From Chloroflexota bacterium (GTDB lineage: Bacteria; Chloroflexota; Anaerolineae; Aggregatilineales; Phototrophicaceae), in assembly GCA_011525385.1 (NCBI GenBank), contig WTGF01000122.1, positions 62,001-126,000 of the forward strand: a DNA stretch of 64,000 bases, read 5' to 3'. Below, piece after piece: positions 1-8,790 of this stretch. Each line of letters starts with the position of its first letter. The first letter of the stretch is position 1. The translations under genes and the position numbers were made by a program. Below the pieces are notes generated by a model. That model was given only the letters and a program-made list of their open reading frames with translations, had not been told where the DNA came from and searched no databases.

Positions 1-846
1 GTCGAGAGCGAAGAGGATATACTCGTCGATACCAGACGCTTGATAGAAACCTGGCATGATCCCGATCGGCAATCCATGCTGCAGATCGTGGTGGCGCCCT
101 GTTCGCCTTTCAGCGTTACGGTCGACTTGATGCGAGAGGCGGCCGACCTGGCTCGTGCTTATGGGGTCAATCTGCATACGCACCTCGCCGAGAATGACAA
201 AGATGTCTCATTCAGTCTGGAAATCTTCGGCCAGCGTCCGGGCGCTTACGCGGAAACTGTCGGCTGGATCGGCGACGATGTTTGGCACGCTCATTGCGTC
301 AAACTGAATCCGGCCGAAATCAGCTTGTTCGGGCGGACAGGTACAGGCGTATGCCATTGCCCCTCATCGAATATGCGTCTGGCGTCGGGTATCGCGCCCT
401 TGCGTCAAATGCTGGACGAGCGTGTCAAGGTAGGTTTGGGCGTGGATGGTTCGGCCTCTAACGATAGCGGTCACTTGCTGGGCGAAGCCAGGCAAGCGAT
501 GCTGCTGCAGCGGGCGGGAGGTGATCCCGCGGCGCTCGGGGCGCGGGAAGCTCTGGAAGCGGCGACTTTGGGCGGGGCGAGCGTCTTGGGCCGGCAAGAC
601 ATTGGGCGTATTGAAGCCGGTATGTCGGCGGATATTGTTGCCTTCCGCCTTGATACGCTGAGCATGGCCGGCGCCTTGGCAGATCCCCTCGCGGCGCTGG
701 TCTTTTGTCAGCCCTCGCAAGTTGATCTGTCCATTATCAACGGTCGAGTCCTGGTAGAAGACGGGATACTAAACACGGTCGACTTGCCCGCTCTGATTGA
801 AAGACATAATAGCCTGTCCCTGCAGCTTATTAACGGCGAGGCCTGA
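1..846 (+). CDS. 8-oxoguanine deaminase-like amidohydrolase, 5' end outside window
   Basis: This is the C-terminal ~280 residues of a metal-dependent amidohydrolase of the TrzN/SsnA/8-oxoguanine deaminase group, which hydrolyses amino groups from purine-like rings. The frame is open back to base 1 without a stop, so the gene starts outside the window and the TTG near base 40 is not its start. Visible are the metal/substrate motif HTHLAEN (about base 172), HAHCV (about 286), CHCPSSNMRL, and GLGVDGSASNDSGHLLGEAR (about 436), which carries the catalytic Asp and closely resembles 8-oxoguanine deaminases. It ends 30 bases before the adenine deaminase gene, consistent with a purine-deamination operon. 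Substrate choice (8-oxoguanine, isocytosine, guanine) is inferred from motif similarity and context; the family is secure. Confidence 0.85.
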   Translation, partial: VESEEDILVDTRRLIETWHDPDRQSMLQIVVAPCSPFSVTVDLMREAADLARAYGVNLHTHLAENDKDVSFSLEIFGQRPGAYAETVGWIGDDVWHAHCVKLNPAEISLFGRTGTGVCHCPSSNMRLASGIAPLRQMLDERVKVGLGVDGSASNDSGHLLGEARQAMLLQRAGGDPAALGAREALEAATLGGASVLGRQDIGRIEAGMSADIVAFRLDTLSMAGALADPLAALVFCQPSQVDLSIINGRVLVEDGILNTVDLPALIERHNSLSLQLINGEA

Positions 847-876
847 AAGCTGAAATGGCGGAACGGAGGTGTCGAC

Positions 877-2589
877 ATGTCCATCGTTGATCGTCTGAGG
901 GCCGCGCGTGGCGAGGCGCCTGCCGACCTGGTGTTGCGGAATGCTTCCCTGGTAAACGTCATCAGCGGAGAGATTTACAAGAGCGATATTATTGTTCACG
1001 ACCGTCATGTGGTCGCGCTGGGCTCCGGATACGCTGGGGAGCAGGAACTCGACCTGGACGGCAAGTTCGTGGCGCCCGGCTTGATCGACGCCCACGTGCA
1101 TATCGAAAGCAGCCTGGTAACACCGCCGGAATTCGCGCGCGCGGTGCTGCCTCATGGTGTCACCACCGTCATCACCGATCCACACGAGATCGCCAACGTG
1201 CTTGGGCTTGAAGGTATGCGGTATATGCTGGAGCGAGCCAAGTACGGCACGCTCAATATGTACGTGATGGCCTCCAGCTGTGTGCCGGCCACTGACATGG
1301 AAACCTCGGGCGCTCGCTTGGAGGCCGATGATCTGGGGCAGCTGCTCGGCCACCCCTGGGTCTTGGGTTTGGCGGAATTGATGAACTATCCCGGTGTCGC
1401 GCTCGGCGACGAAGGCATGCTGGACAAGATCGAGTTGTTTCGTCATCTGGCGCTGGACGGCCATGCGCCGGATATGAGCGGTCGCATGCTGAATGCCTAT
1501 GTGGCGGCCGGTGTCCAAAGCGAACACGAATGCACAACGGTCGAAGAAGCGCTGGAGAAGCTGCGCCTCGGCTTGACGATATTCATTCGCGAGGGCACTA
1601 CCACGCGCAATCTGCTGCAGCTGCTGCCGCTGATTACGAACGAGAATCAGGGCGCCATCTGCTTTTGTACCGACGATCGCATGCCGGCCGATCTGCTGGA
1701 CGACGGGTCGATCGATCATATGATTCGGCTGGCGATCAGGAACGGCGTCGATCCCATAGCGGCGATCAGAATGGGCTCGTACAACACCGCCAAACACTTC
1801 GGTTTGAAGAAATACGGGGCGATCGCGCCGGGCAAGTACGCAGACCTGGTAGTCGTCTCGGATTTGCAGAACTTCCTGCCGGAAATGGTATTCCGCGGCG
1901 GCAGACTGGTCGCCGAAAACGGCGCCATGACATTGCCCCGGCAGCAGCCGCGACCGATCAACCTGCGCGGCTCCCTGAACGTCGCTTCCGCTGAGCTCGA
2001 CTTTTCGATCAAAGCTGAAGGCGAGTGTGTTCATGTCATTGGCACTGTGAGGGATCAAGTTGTGACGGAAAACCGGCTGGAACGAGCCAAAATCGTCGCC
2101 GGCCTGGCCGTCAGCGATGTCGAACGCGACATCTTGAAATTCGCAATGGTGGAACGTCACCGGGCCAGTGGCAAGATCGGCAAAGCATTTATTCAGGGTT
2201 TTGGACTAAAAAGAGGAGCGATCGCCGGCACGGTCGCCCACGATCATCACAACCTGGCCGTGATCGGGGTCGATGACGAGAGCATGCTTGCTGCGGTCAG
2301 GGCCATTGTCGAGATGGGTGGCGGTCTGGTCGCGGTTGATGGCGAAGGGGTTTTGGCGCGCCTGCCGCTGCCGGTTGCGGGACTGCTTAGCGAGTCGCCC
2401 ATCGAGACGGTTAGAGGGCAATACGAGGGTCTGATCGCCGCGGCGAAGGGAATGGGAAGTCAACTGTCTGATCCTTTTATGGTCATGAGCTTCATGGGCT
2501 TGGAGGTGATCCCAAAGCTGAAACTGACTGATCAGGGTCTGGTCGATGTGGAACAATTCAGTTTAATCGACCTATTTGCCCAGAATTGA
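877..2589 (+). CDS. ade: adenine deaminase
   Basis: The enzyme converts adenine to hypoxanthine and ammonia, feeding 6-oxopurines to the molybdenum hydroxylase encoded downstream. The 570 residues match the usual length. The amidohydrolase metal motif DAHVHIESS lies at about residues 71-79, followed by TDPHEIANVLG. The second metal region is CFCTDDRMPADLL, and the C-terminal half carries the Ade-specific domain with GTVAHDHHNL. The ATG at 877 is preceded by a near-ideal GGAGGT six bases upstream. It sits 30 bases behind the 8-oxoguanine-deaminase-like gene and in front of ygeY, from which it is separated by a repeat element. The cytoplasmic location is inferred from the absence of a signal peptide or membrane segment. 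Confidence 0.96.
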   Translation: MSIVDRLRAARGEAPADLVLRNASLVNVISGEIYKSDIIVHDRHVVALGSGYAGEQELDLDGKFVAPGLIDAHVHIESSLVTPPEFARAVLPHGVTTVITDPHEIANVLGLEGMRYMLERAKYGTLNMYVMASSCVPATDMETSGARLEADDLGQLLGHPWVLGLAELMNYPGVALGDEGMLDKIELFRHLALDGHAPDMSGRMLNAYVAAGVQSEHECTTVEEALEKLRLGLTIFIREGTTTRNLLQLLPLITNENQGAICFCTDDRMPADLLDDGSIDHMIRLAIRNGVDPIAAIRMGSYNTAKHFGLKKYGAIAPGKYADLVVVSDLQNFLPEMVFRGGRLVAENGAMTLPRQQPRPINLRGSLNVASAELDFSIKAEGECVHVIGTVRDQVVTENRLERAKIVAGLAVSDVERDILKFAMVERHRASGKIGKAFIQGFGLKRGAIAGTVAHDHHNLAVIGVDDESMLAAVRAIVEMGGGLVAVDGEGVLARLPLPVAGLLSESPIETVRGQYEGLIAAAKGMGSQLSDPFMVMSFMGLEVIPKLKLTDQGLVDVEQFSLIDLFAQN

Positions 2590-2611
2590 CCGTGTTTTTT
2601 GGCGAATTATT

Positions 2612-2619
2612 GCTAAAAT
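2612..2619 (+). promoter_or_regulatory. possible extended -10 promoter before ygeY
   Basis: TGCTAAAAT-type extended -10 element just after the adenine deaminase stop. No good -35 is found at 16-18 bases (TTGACC at 2586 is 22 bases away). The same TGCTARAAT form recurs upstream of the MarR-like regulator, tig and sodA, which is why it is listed. Confidence 0.3.
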
Positions 2620-2652
2620 GCGGGCTATTTCTTGAGCAAAGCGCACAATAAC

Positions 2653-2756
2653 AGCCGCTCGGCGCGTAATCGGCGAAAAGGTCACAGGAATGGCGCGCTC
2701 AGGCAAAATCGTAAGCGTTCTCGTCGCATGAGCGACGCGGTTTACGTAAACAGGAG
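2653..2756 (+). repeat. 104-bp start-codon-associated repeat, copy A
   Basis: Full-length copy of an interspersed element whose last bases, AACAGGAG, form the Shine-Dalgarno of ygeY (ATG six bases later at 2762). It starts with AGCCGCTCGGCGCGTAA and includes a hairpin-forming CGTCGC-ATGA-GCGACG (2722-2737) and the perfect 12-bp palindrome GTTTACGTAAAC (2740-2751). It is about 86% identical to copy B at 8679-8782. Related copies in the opposite orientation occur at 10242, 31705 and 39381, and a right-half copy at 37331. Confidence 0.85.
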
Positions 2757-2761
2757 CGAAC

Positions 2762-3970
2762 ATGGAAAATCAAGCAATTCTGGATCGCCTGCGGACGCGG
2801 GTCGAAGGGGACCGGCACAGCATCATAAATTTTCTGCGTGAAATTTGCGCCATTCCCAGCTATGAGAACCAAATCAGGGCTTGTGGCGAACGTATCGCCG
2901 CAGAAATGACGAAGCTCGGCTACGACGAAATCTTCTGGGACAAAATGGGCAACATCGTCGGCAAAATCGGCGCTGGCGACAAGATCTTGCTTTACGATAG
3001 CCATATCGATACGGTTGGCGTAGGCGATCCCGATGAATGGCAATGGGATCCCTTTGAAGGCAAGGTCGAAGATGGCGTGCTTTATGCGCGCGGCGCTTGC
3101 GACGAGAAGGGCAGTACGCCGGGCATGGTTTACGGCTTGGCGATAGCCCGCGAGCTGGGCTTGCTGGACGGGTTTAGCGCTTATTACTTCGGCAATATGG
3201 AAGAATGGAATGATGGCCAGGCGCCGCATGCCTTCGTACAAACCGAGGGCATCAAGCCGGATTTTGTGGTGATCGGCGAACCGACCAAGATGCAGATTTA
3301 CCGCGGCCACAAAGGACGAGTCGAGTTCAAGATCGTGGCCAAGGGACGCAGCGCGCACGCCGCCAGCAATTATCTGGGGGACAACGCCATCTACAAATTG
3401 CTGCCGATCATCGAGCGTATCAGCCATATTGAGCCGCAATTGGGCGATCATGACTTTTTGGGACAGGGACGAATCACGGTCACTGACATGGAAGTCAAAA
3501 CGCCCAGTATCAACGCGGTGCCGGACGAGGCGGTCATTTATGTCGATCGGCGCATCACCTTCGGGGAGGAGCCGCAAGCCGAGCTGCAGCGCTTGCAAGA
3601 TATCATTGGTCAGCGCGACGATATTCACGCCGAAATCTTGCTTTATGACGAGCCCAGTTATACCGGTTTCGTCTTTCCGCTGGACAAAATCTATCCGGCC
3701 TGGGCATTTGAAGAAGACGAGCCGATTGTCATGGCCGGTTTGCGAGCTGCCGAGACCCTATATGGCCAAACCGACACCGGCAAATGGGACTTCTCCACCA
3801 ATGGCATCTATTGGGCCGGCAAAGCGGGTATTCCCAGTATTGGTTTTGCGCCCGGCAACGAAATACACGCGCATACGGTCTTGGACCAGGTGCCCCTGGA
3901 AGATGTCGTGCGTTCGACGGAATGGTATGCGCTTTTCCCGTCGATTCTCTTGAATACGCTTCAAGGCTAG
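2762..3970 (+). CDS. ygeY: YgeY-type M20 metallohydrolase
   Basis: A 402-residue dinuclear-zinc hydrolase of the M20/ArgE/DapE fold, closest in pattern to YgeY, the hydrolase found with selenium-dependent molybdenum hydroxylase clusters. Metal and catalytic residues are visible: YDSHIDTVG (H81, D83), RGACDEKGS (D114), and NMEEWNDG with the Glu pair at 147-148. The dimerisation domain follows around residues 180-290. Related clusters use such a hydrolase to open an amide intermediate of purine-ring breakdown, and I infer that role from the neighbours ygeW and carbamate kinase; the exact substrate is not visible in the sequence. The start is chosen because the repeat upstream supplies AGGAG at optimal distance. 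Confidence 0.88.
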   Translation: MENQAILDRLRTRVEGDRHSIINFLREICAIPSYENQIRACGERIAAEMTKLGYDEIFWDKMGNIVGKIGAGDKILLYDSHIDTVGVGDPDEWQWDPFEGKVEDGVLYARGACDEKGSTPGMVYGLAIARELGLLDGFSAYYFGNMEEWNDGQAPHAFVQTEGIKPDFVVIGEPTKMQIYRGHKGRVEFKIVAKGRSAHAASNYLGDNAIYKLLPIIERISHIEPQLGDHDFLGQGRITVTDMEVKTPSINAVPDEAVIYVDRRITFGEEPQAELQRLQDIIGQRDDIHAEILLYDEPSYTGFVFPLDKIYPAWAFEEDEPIVMAGLRAAETLYGQTDTGKWDFSTNGIYWAGKAGIPSIGFAPGNEIHAHTVLDQVPLEDVVRSTEWYALFPSILLNTLQG

Positions 3971-4056
3971 GCGCGGCATGCCGTCGCTGCCTGAGATGAA
4001 AGCATAAGATCGCCGGCTCGCAATTATCGGCTTAGTTTTTGGAACGGGAGTAGGAT

Positions 4057-5037
4057 ATGCAAACTGACCTCAGAGGTCGTGACCTCATTAGCACGCAGGA
4101 TTGGTCGAAAGAAGAAATTGAAACCCTGCTTGATGTCGCCTGGGACTTAAAACGCAAACGGGCGCTTGGCGAAGCGCATGCTCTCTTGCGCGACAAAGTA
4201 TTGGCCATGCTCTTTTTCTTCACCAGCACGCGGACGCGTATCAGCTTTGAAGCCGGAATGGCGCAATTGGGAGGTCATGCCCAGTTTATCGACAGTACAA
4301 CCACGCAAATCAGCCACGGGGATACCGCCAAGGAGATTGGTGAGATCGTCGGTCGCTACACGGATGGCATCGCGATCCGACAATGCGATTGGGGAATCGG
4401 CAACGCCTATATCAACGACGTGGCCGAAGCCAGCCGCGTCCCGGTGCTGAATATGCAGTGCGAGGTCTATCATCCTTTTCAAATCCTGGCGGATTTGATG
4501 ACCATCCAGGAGAAATTCGGCCGCGATTTGCGCGGCAAGACGATCAACGTCAGCTGGGCTTACGCCTCCAGCTATCAGAAGCCGATATCGGTCCCGCAGA
4601 GTCTGGTGCTCTTGATGACTCGTTTTGGCATGAACCTGCGTTTGACGCGCCCGCCCGAGTATCAGTTGATGCCCGATATCGTGGCGCAAGCCCGGGAAAA
4701 CAGCAGACGGCACGGCGGTTCTTTCGAGATTCTTGAGGACTTTGACGCTGGCTTCGCCGGCGCCGATATTCTTTATCCCAAGAGTTGGGGCAGTTGGCTG
4801 ACCACGGAAGATCAAGAGGAGTCGGCCCAGATCGGCGCCAAGTACAGCGATTGGATCACCGACGACCGGCGGATGGCGCTGGCCAACGAGGGCGCCATAT
4901 ACATGCACTGCTTGCCGGCTGACCGCAATATCGAAGTGACCGACAGCGTGATCGATGGCCCGCAGAGCGTCGTTTACGATGAAGCTGAAAACAGATTGCA
5001 TGTACAGAAGGCGACGATGGCTCTTACAATGCGCTGA
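4057..5037 (+). CDS. ygeW: knotted carbamoyltransferase YgeW
   Basis: Member of the aspartate/ornithine carbamoyltransferase superfamily, in the YgeW branch that transfers carbamoyl between phosphate and an amino or ureido acceptor. The carbamoyl-phosphate motif is FTSTRTR (57-61 for STRTR). HPFQILADL corresponds to the HPxQ motif, SWAYASSYQKPISVPQS to the knotted region, and HCLPADR (284-290) to the C-terminal substrate loop. At 326 residues it is shorter than E. coli YgeW (about 396). Position between YgeY and carbamate kinase implies a catabolic direction, producing carbamoyl phosphate for ATP synthesis. The acceptor (ornithine, oxamate, 2,3-diaminopropionate or a ureido acid) cannot be told from sequence. 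Confidence 0.87.
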   Translation: MQTDLRGRDLISTQDWSKEEIETLLDVAWDLKRKRALGEAHALLRDKVLAMLFFFTSTRTRISFEAGMAQLGGHAQFIDSTTTQISHGDTAKEIGEIVGRYTDGIAIRQCDWGIGNAYINDVAEASRVPVLNMQCEVYHPFQILADLMTIQEKFGRDLRGKTINVSWAYASSYQKPISVPQSLVLLMTRFGMNLRLTRPPEYQLMPDIVAQARENSRRHGGSFEILEDFDAGFAGADILYPKSWGSWLTTEDQEESAQIGAKYSDWITDDRRMALANEGAIYMHCLPADRNIEVTDSVIDGPQSVVYDEAENRLHVQKATMALTMR

Positions 5038-5164
5038 GCCTTAGCCGCTTGATCCCGATCGTGCGGGACGAAGCCCCGGAAGAAGCGAGTTTTGTCACTT
5101 TGCCGACGCTTTATATCTTTCCACCGGGCTCTAGCCGCATAGCAATAGTCGAAAGAGACCGACG

Positions 5165-6118
5165 ATGATCGACAAATTGGTGGTGGTGGCAATTGGCGGC
5201 AATTCCTTGATTACCGACCCGAGTAATCCGGAAATCGACCGCCAGTGGGAGGCCGTGCGTGAAACCTGTCGACATATCGCCGACATGGTCGCCGACGGCT
5301 GGCAAGTTGTGATCACCCACGGCAACGGACCGCAAGTCGGATATATTCTTAACCGAGCCGAAGTCGCCAAGCGCGAAGCCGACATTCACGACGTGCCCTT
5401 GGATCTGGTGGTGGCGGATACCCAGGGCAGCATCGGCTATATGCTGCAGCAGGCGCTGGACAACTCGCTGCGGCGAGTTGGCATGAATCATACTGTCGCT
5501 ACCATCATCACGCAGATGCGCGTTGATCCGAATGATCCCGCTTTTGACAATCCTGACAAGCCGATTGGCGGCTTCCTGACCTATGAAGAAGCCCTGGCCG
5601 CGCAAGAACAGGGTTGGCACATGGTCGAAGATGCCGGGCGGGGCTGGCGCCGCGTGGTGGCGTCGCCAAAGCCTTTGGTCGTCAACGAAATCAACGCGAT
5701 TCAGGCCATGGTCCTGGCCGGATACATCGTGATTGTCTGCGGCGGCGGCGGTGTGCCGGTGGTGCGCAACGAAGTGGGCAGCTTGCGCGGCATCGACGCC
5801 GTCATCGATAAAGACCGCGCCAGCAGTTTGCTGGCCCAGACTTTACGCGCCGACTTATTGTTGATTTCTACCGGCGTGGAGAAAGTGTGCTTGCATTTCA
5901 ACAGTCCCGACGAATACGCGCTGGATGTCATGACCTTGCAAGAGGCGCATCGATACTTGGACGAAGGACATTTCGCGCGGGGTAGCATGTTTCCCAAAAT
6001 TGAAGCGGCGGTCGATTTCGTACACAACGGCGGACCTCGCGCCATCATAACCAATCCGGTAAATTTGACACGCGCCTTGCATCACGAGACCGGTACGCGA
6101 ATTGTTCCGGGCGGCTGA
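5165..6118 (+). CDS. arcC: carbamate kinase
   Basis: Carbamate kinase of the amino-acid kinase fold (317 residues, normal length). It makes ATP from carbamoyl phosphate and ADP, the energy-yielding last step of arginine-deiminase-like and purine-fermentation routes. Diagnostic segments are AIGGNSLI (9-16), ITHGNGPQVGYIL (50-62), CGGGGVPVV, IDKDRASSLLAQTL and GSMFPKIEAAVDFV. In E. coli the equivalent paralogue YqeA sits in the same ygeW/ygeY neighbourhood. It lies 127 bases after ygeW, so it may be translated from the same message. Confidence 0.95.
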   Translation: MIDKLVVVAIGGNSLITDPSNPEIDRQWEAVRETCRHIADMVADGWQVVITHGNGPQVGYILNRAEVAKREADIHDVPLDLVVADTQGSIGYMLQQALDNSLRRVGMNHTVATIITQMRVDPNDPAFDNPDKPIGGFLTYEEALAAQEQGWHMVEDAGRGWRRVVASPKPLVVNEINAIQAMVLAGYIVIVCGGGGVPVVRNEVGSLRGIDAVIDKDRASSLLAQTLRADLLLISTGVEKVCLHFNSPDEYALDVMTLQEAHRYLDEGHFARGSMFPKIEAAVDFVHNGGPRAIITNPVNLTRALHHETGTRIVPGG

Positions 6119-6135
6119 AGTATGATGAAGAGCCA

Positions 6136-7395
6136 ATGGCAGAAATAAAAGAGCTTCGCTGTGTTATCGGAGGCTGCCGCTATGCCCGCGACGAGGTGAC
6201 CTATACCTGTCCACAGCATGGCGAATTGGGCACGCTTGATATCCTTTACGACTATTCGGCCCTGGGCGCGTCCCTGGATCGCGATGCGCTCGCGGCGGAT
6301 CACCAAGCCAATTGCTGGCGTTACAAAGCGCTTTTGCCCATCGCGGGGGGAAGCCCAGTACCACCCTTGGACGTAGGATGGACGCCTTTGTATGCGGCGC
6401 CGCGCGTTGCTCATTCGCTGGGGCTTGATCGCGCCTGGATCAAAGATGAGGGCGCCAATCCTACCGGATCGCTCAAGGACCGCGCCAGCACACTGGTCTT
6501 GGCGCGCGCGCTGGAGCTAGGGATCACTACGGTCAGCACCGCCAGCACGGGCAACGCCGCTGCGGCGCTGGCGGGCTTGGGCGCAGCCGTGCCGGAGATA
6601 GACATTGTCATTTTCGTTCCACATAGCGCGCCGGAAGCAAAGGTGGCTCAACTGCTGGTCTATGGCGCTACTGTGCTGCTCGTTGAAGGCAGCTATGATG
6701 ATGCTTTCGATCTCTGTATGGCATATTGCGTCGCGGAAGGCTGGTATTCGCGCAATACAGGTGTCAATCCCTTTACCACCGAAGGCAAAAAGACGGCCGC
6801 GCTTGAAATTGCCGAACAGTTGCGCTGGCAGGCGCCGGATGTCGTGGCTGTCAGCGTCGGCGACGGCAGCATCATCAGCGGCTTGTACAAGGGATTTTCG
6901 GACTTGCTTCGTCTCGGTTGGATCGAAAAGCTTCCGCGTTTGATTGGCGTTCAAGCGGCCGGCAGCGCCGTCTTGGCTCGCGCCTGGCAGGGGGGGCTGG
7001 ACGCGAAGGCCATCAGTCGCGCTCCGGCAAGTACGCTGGCCGATAGCATCGCATCGGAATTGCCGCGCGATCGCGCCAAAGCGCTAAGGGCGGCCCGCGA
7101 TACCGGCGGCGCCTTTGTCACCGTATCCGATGCCGATATCCTTGCGGCTATCCCGCAATTGGCGCAATTGAGCGGCGTCTTCGCAGAGCCGGCCGCGGCG
7201 GCGACCTTTGCTGGAGCAAAACAGGCGGTCGCCTCCGGTCTGATGGACAAAGAAGAGAGCTTGTGCCTTCTGATCACGGGAAACGGTCTCAAAGACGTCC
7301 CGCGGGCGCGTCAAGCGGTATCGGGGAGTATTCGAGTCGCGCCTACCGTCGACGCGGTGCGTTCGGCGCTGAATCGAGCGCGCGCGCATGGCTGA
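6136..7395 (+). CDS. threonine synthase-like PLP enzyme
   Basis: Fold-type-II PLP enzyme of the threonine synthase/threonine dehydratase superfamily, 419 residues. An N-terminal Cys-containing segment (LRCVIGGCR ... YTCPQHGE, 8-30) resembles the zinc-ribbon-like start of short threonine synthases. The PLP lysine is in NPTGSLKDRAS, and STASTGNAAAAL binds cofactor phosphate or substrate. It begins 17 bases after carbamate kinase and overlaps the glycosyltransferase gene by 8 bases, so it is operonic. In E. coli purine clusters this place is held by YgeX, a PLP diaminopropionate ammonia-lyase. Whether this protein plays that part or is simply ThrC is undecided, since no other threonine-pathway gene is nearby. 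Confidence 0.8.
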   Translation: MAEIKELRCVIGGCRYARDEVTYTCPQHGELGTLDILYDYSALGASLDRDALAADHQANCWRYKALLPIAGGSPVPPLDVGWTPLYAAPRVAHSLGLDRAWIKDEGANPTGSLKDRASTLVLARALELGITTVSTASTGNAAAALAGLGAAVPEIDIVIFVPHSAPEAKVAQLLVYGATVLLVEGSYDDAFDLCMAYCVAEGWYSRNTGVNPFTTEGKKTAALEIAEQLRWQAPDVVAVSVGDGSIISGLYKGFSDLLRLGWIEKLPRLIGVQAAGSAVLARAWQGGLDAKAISRAPASTLADSIASELPRDRAKALRAARDTGGAFVTVSDADILAAIPQLAQLSGVFAEPAAAATFAGAKQAVASGLMDKEESLCLLITGNGLKDVPRARQAVSGSIRVAPTVDAVRSALNRARAHG

Positions 7396-8422
7396 GAAAC
7401 CCCGCTACTCGATCGTGGCGCCGGTCTACAACGAGGCCGGCAATCTGCGCAGATTCTATGAGGAAGTTCAGGCGGCGCTGGATGCCACCGGCGAGGCATG
7501 GGAGTTGCTGCTCATCAACGATGGCAGTGTCGATGGCTCACAGGAAATAATGGAGCGATTGGCGGAGGCCGACCGTCGGATCAAAGTCATCAATTTCGCT
7601 CGCAATTTTGGCCACCAGATTGCCGTAACCGCCGGCGTTGATTATGCCTCCGGTTCGGCAGTGGTGCTCATCGATGCCGACCTGCAAGATCCACCGGCGG
7701 TCATTCCCCAGTTGATCGCCAAATGGAAAGAAGGATATGATGTCGTTTACGCTGTGCGTACCGAGCGCAAGGGCGAGAGCTTCCTCAAAAGGACCAGCGC
7801 CAAATTGTTTTATCGTATGATCCATCGTATCACAGATATAAGTATTCCGGTTGATACGGGAGATTTCCGGCTGATGGACGCCAAGGTGGCTGCCGTGCTG
7901 CGGCAAATGCGCGAACATCATCGCTTCATCAGAGGCATGACCAGTTGGGTCGGCTACAGCCAGACGGGCGTGCCTTACGTCCGCGAAAAACGAGTCTGGG
8001 GAGAAACCAAGTACCCTTGGCGCAAGATGATCGCCTTCGCGCTTGACGCTGTCACCAGTTTTTCGTTTTTCCCCTTGCAGATCATGCTGTATATTAGTTT
8101 GATACTGGGGATTTTGTCGCTTCTGGTGGGAATCGTGATTTCGGTTTTGCGTATCACAATGGGCGAAGAATTTTTTGGCGGGCAAGCAACTACCATCGTA
8201 TTGCTGCTGTTGCTGAGTTCATTCCAGTTGTTCTTCTTGTTTATCCTCGGTCAATATGTTGCCCGCACCTATGACGAAACGCGCGACAGGCCTCTCTACG
8301 TAGTGGCTTCTACAGCCGGGATCAGCGAGCCGAGGGGCGGGGACCAGCGGATCAATCGAGCCGAAAATCCCGGTCCAAGCCAAGAGGTAGGCGTCCACAA
8401 GTCACGGAAAGGACCGGAATGA
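7388..8422 (+). CDS. membrane-anchored family 2 glycosyltransferase (GtrB/DPM-like)
   Basis: GT-A glycosyltransferase that in this family transfers a sugar from a nucleotide or GDP donor to polyprenyl phosphate at the inner membrane face. SIVAPVYNEAGNL opens the nucleotide-binding domain, VVLIDADLQDPPAVI is the metal-binding DxD region, and DTGDFRLMDAKV is the acceptor motif typical of GtrB/DPM1. Two hydrophobic helices near the C-terminus (about residues 225-265 and 272-300) anchor it. It overlaps the upstream PLP gene by 8 bases and the downstream small gene by 4 bases (ATGA). It has no evident link to purine metabolism and looks like a passenger in the operon. The substrate is unknown. Confidence 0.88.
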   Translation: MAEKPRYSIVAPVYNEAGNLRRFYEEVQAALDATGEAWELLLINDGSVDGSQEIMERLAEADRRIKVINFARNFGHQIAVTAGVDYASGSAVVLIDADLQDPPAVIPQLIAKWKEGYDVVYAVRTERKGESFLKRTSAKLFYRMIHRITDISIPVDTGDFRLMDAKVAAVLRQMREHHRFIRGMTSWVGYSQTGVPYVREKRVWGETKYPWRKMIAFALDAVTSFSFFPLQIMLYISLILGILSLLVGIVISVLRITMGEEFFGGQATTIVLLLLLSSFQLFFLFILGQYVARTYDETRDRPLYVVASTAGISEPRGGDQRINRAENPGPSQEVGVHKSRKGPE

Positions 8423-8667
8423 GCGGGGCGCAAAAGTCGGACCAGCTCAAGCTGGTACAGCGCTATCGAGAGCTGGTCGGGGATTATGAATCCTTGGACA
8501 AGCGGATAGATGATCTGATCATGCGACATGACGGCGGCACCGAGTCGATGTCGGAGGCTGATTTCGAGGCATATCGAGAATTGGCGCGCCGCCGGACCGA
8601 GGTACAAAACGAAATGCGCATTCTCGAACAGCAATTGGAGATCGACGCCGGGCTAGACGACAACTAG
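8419..8667 (+). CDS. small predicted coiled-coil protein
   Basis: 82-residue charged, helix-rich protein of unknown function, with no membrane segment or cysteines. Heptad-like spacing of hydrophobics from YRELVGDYESLDKRI to the end suggests a coiled coil. It starts at an ATGA overlap with the glycosyltransferase stop, which supports a real, translationally coupled gene. Downstream, repeat copy B begins 12 bases after the stop. I do not recognise a family. Confidence 0.6.
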   Translation: MSGAQKSDQLKLVQRYRELVGDYESLDKRIDDLIMRHDGGTESMSEADFEAYRELARRRTEVQNEMRILEQQLEIDAGLDDN

Positions 8668-8678
8668 CGAGAAGCAGT

Positions 8679-8782
8679 AGCCGCTCGGCGCGTAACCGGC
8701 GAAAAGGACACAGGAATGCCGCGCTCATGCAAAATCGTATGCCGTCTCGTCGCATGCGCGACGCGGCTTGCGTAAACAGGAG
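8679..8782 (+). repeat. 104-bp start-codon-associated repeat, copy B
   Basis: Full-length copy aligned end to end with copy A. It begins AGCCGCTCGGCGCGTAAC and ends GCGTAAACAGGAG. Its final AGGAG lies eight bases before the ATG at 8791, again acting as the ribosome-binding site. The central palindrome is degraded here (CTTGCGTAAAC). Confidence 0.85.
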
Positions 8783-8790
8783 AGAAAGCT

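Noticed and set aside
104..150. Void entry in the findings list with reversed coordinates
   Set aside because: It carries no claim and should be ignored.
769..2160. 463-codon open frame on the minus strand opposite adenine deaminase
   Set aside because: It is the shadow of a strongly conserved + strand gene in GC-rich sequence; the translation shows no recognisable family and no ribosome-binding site.
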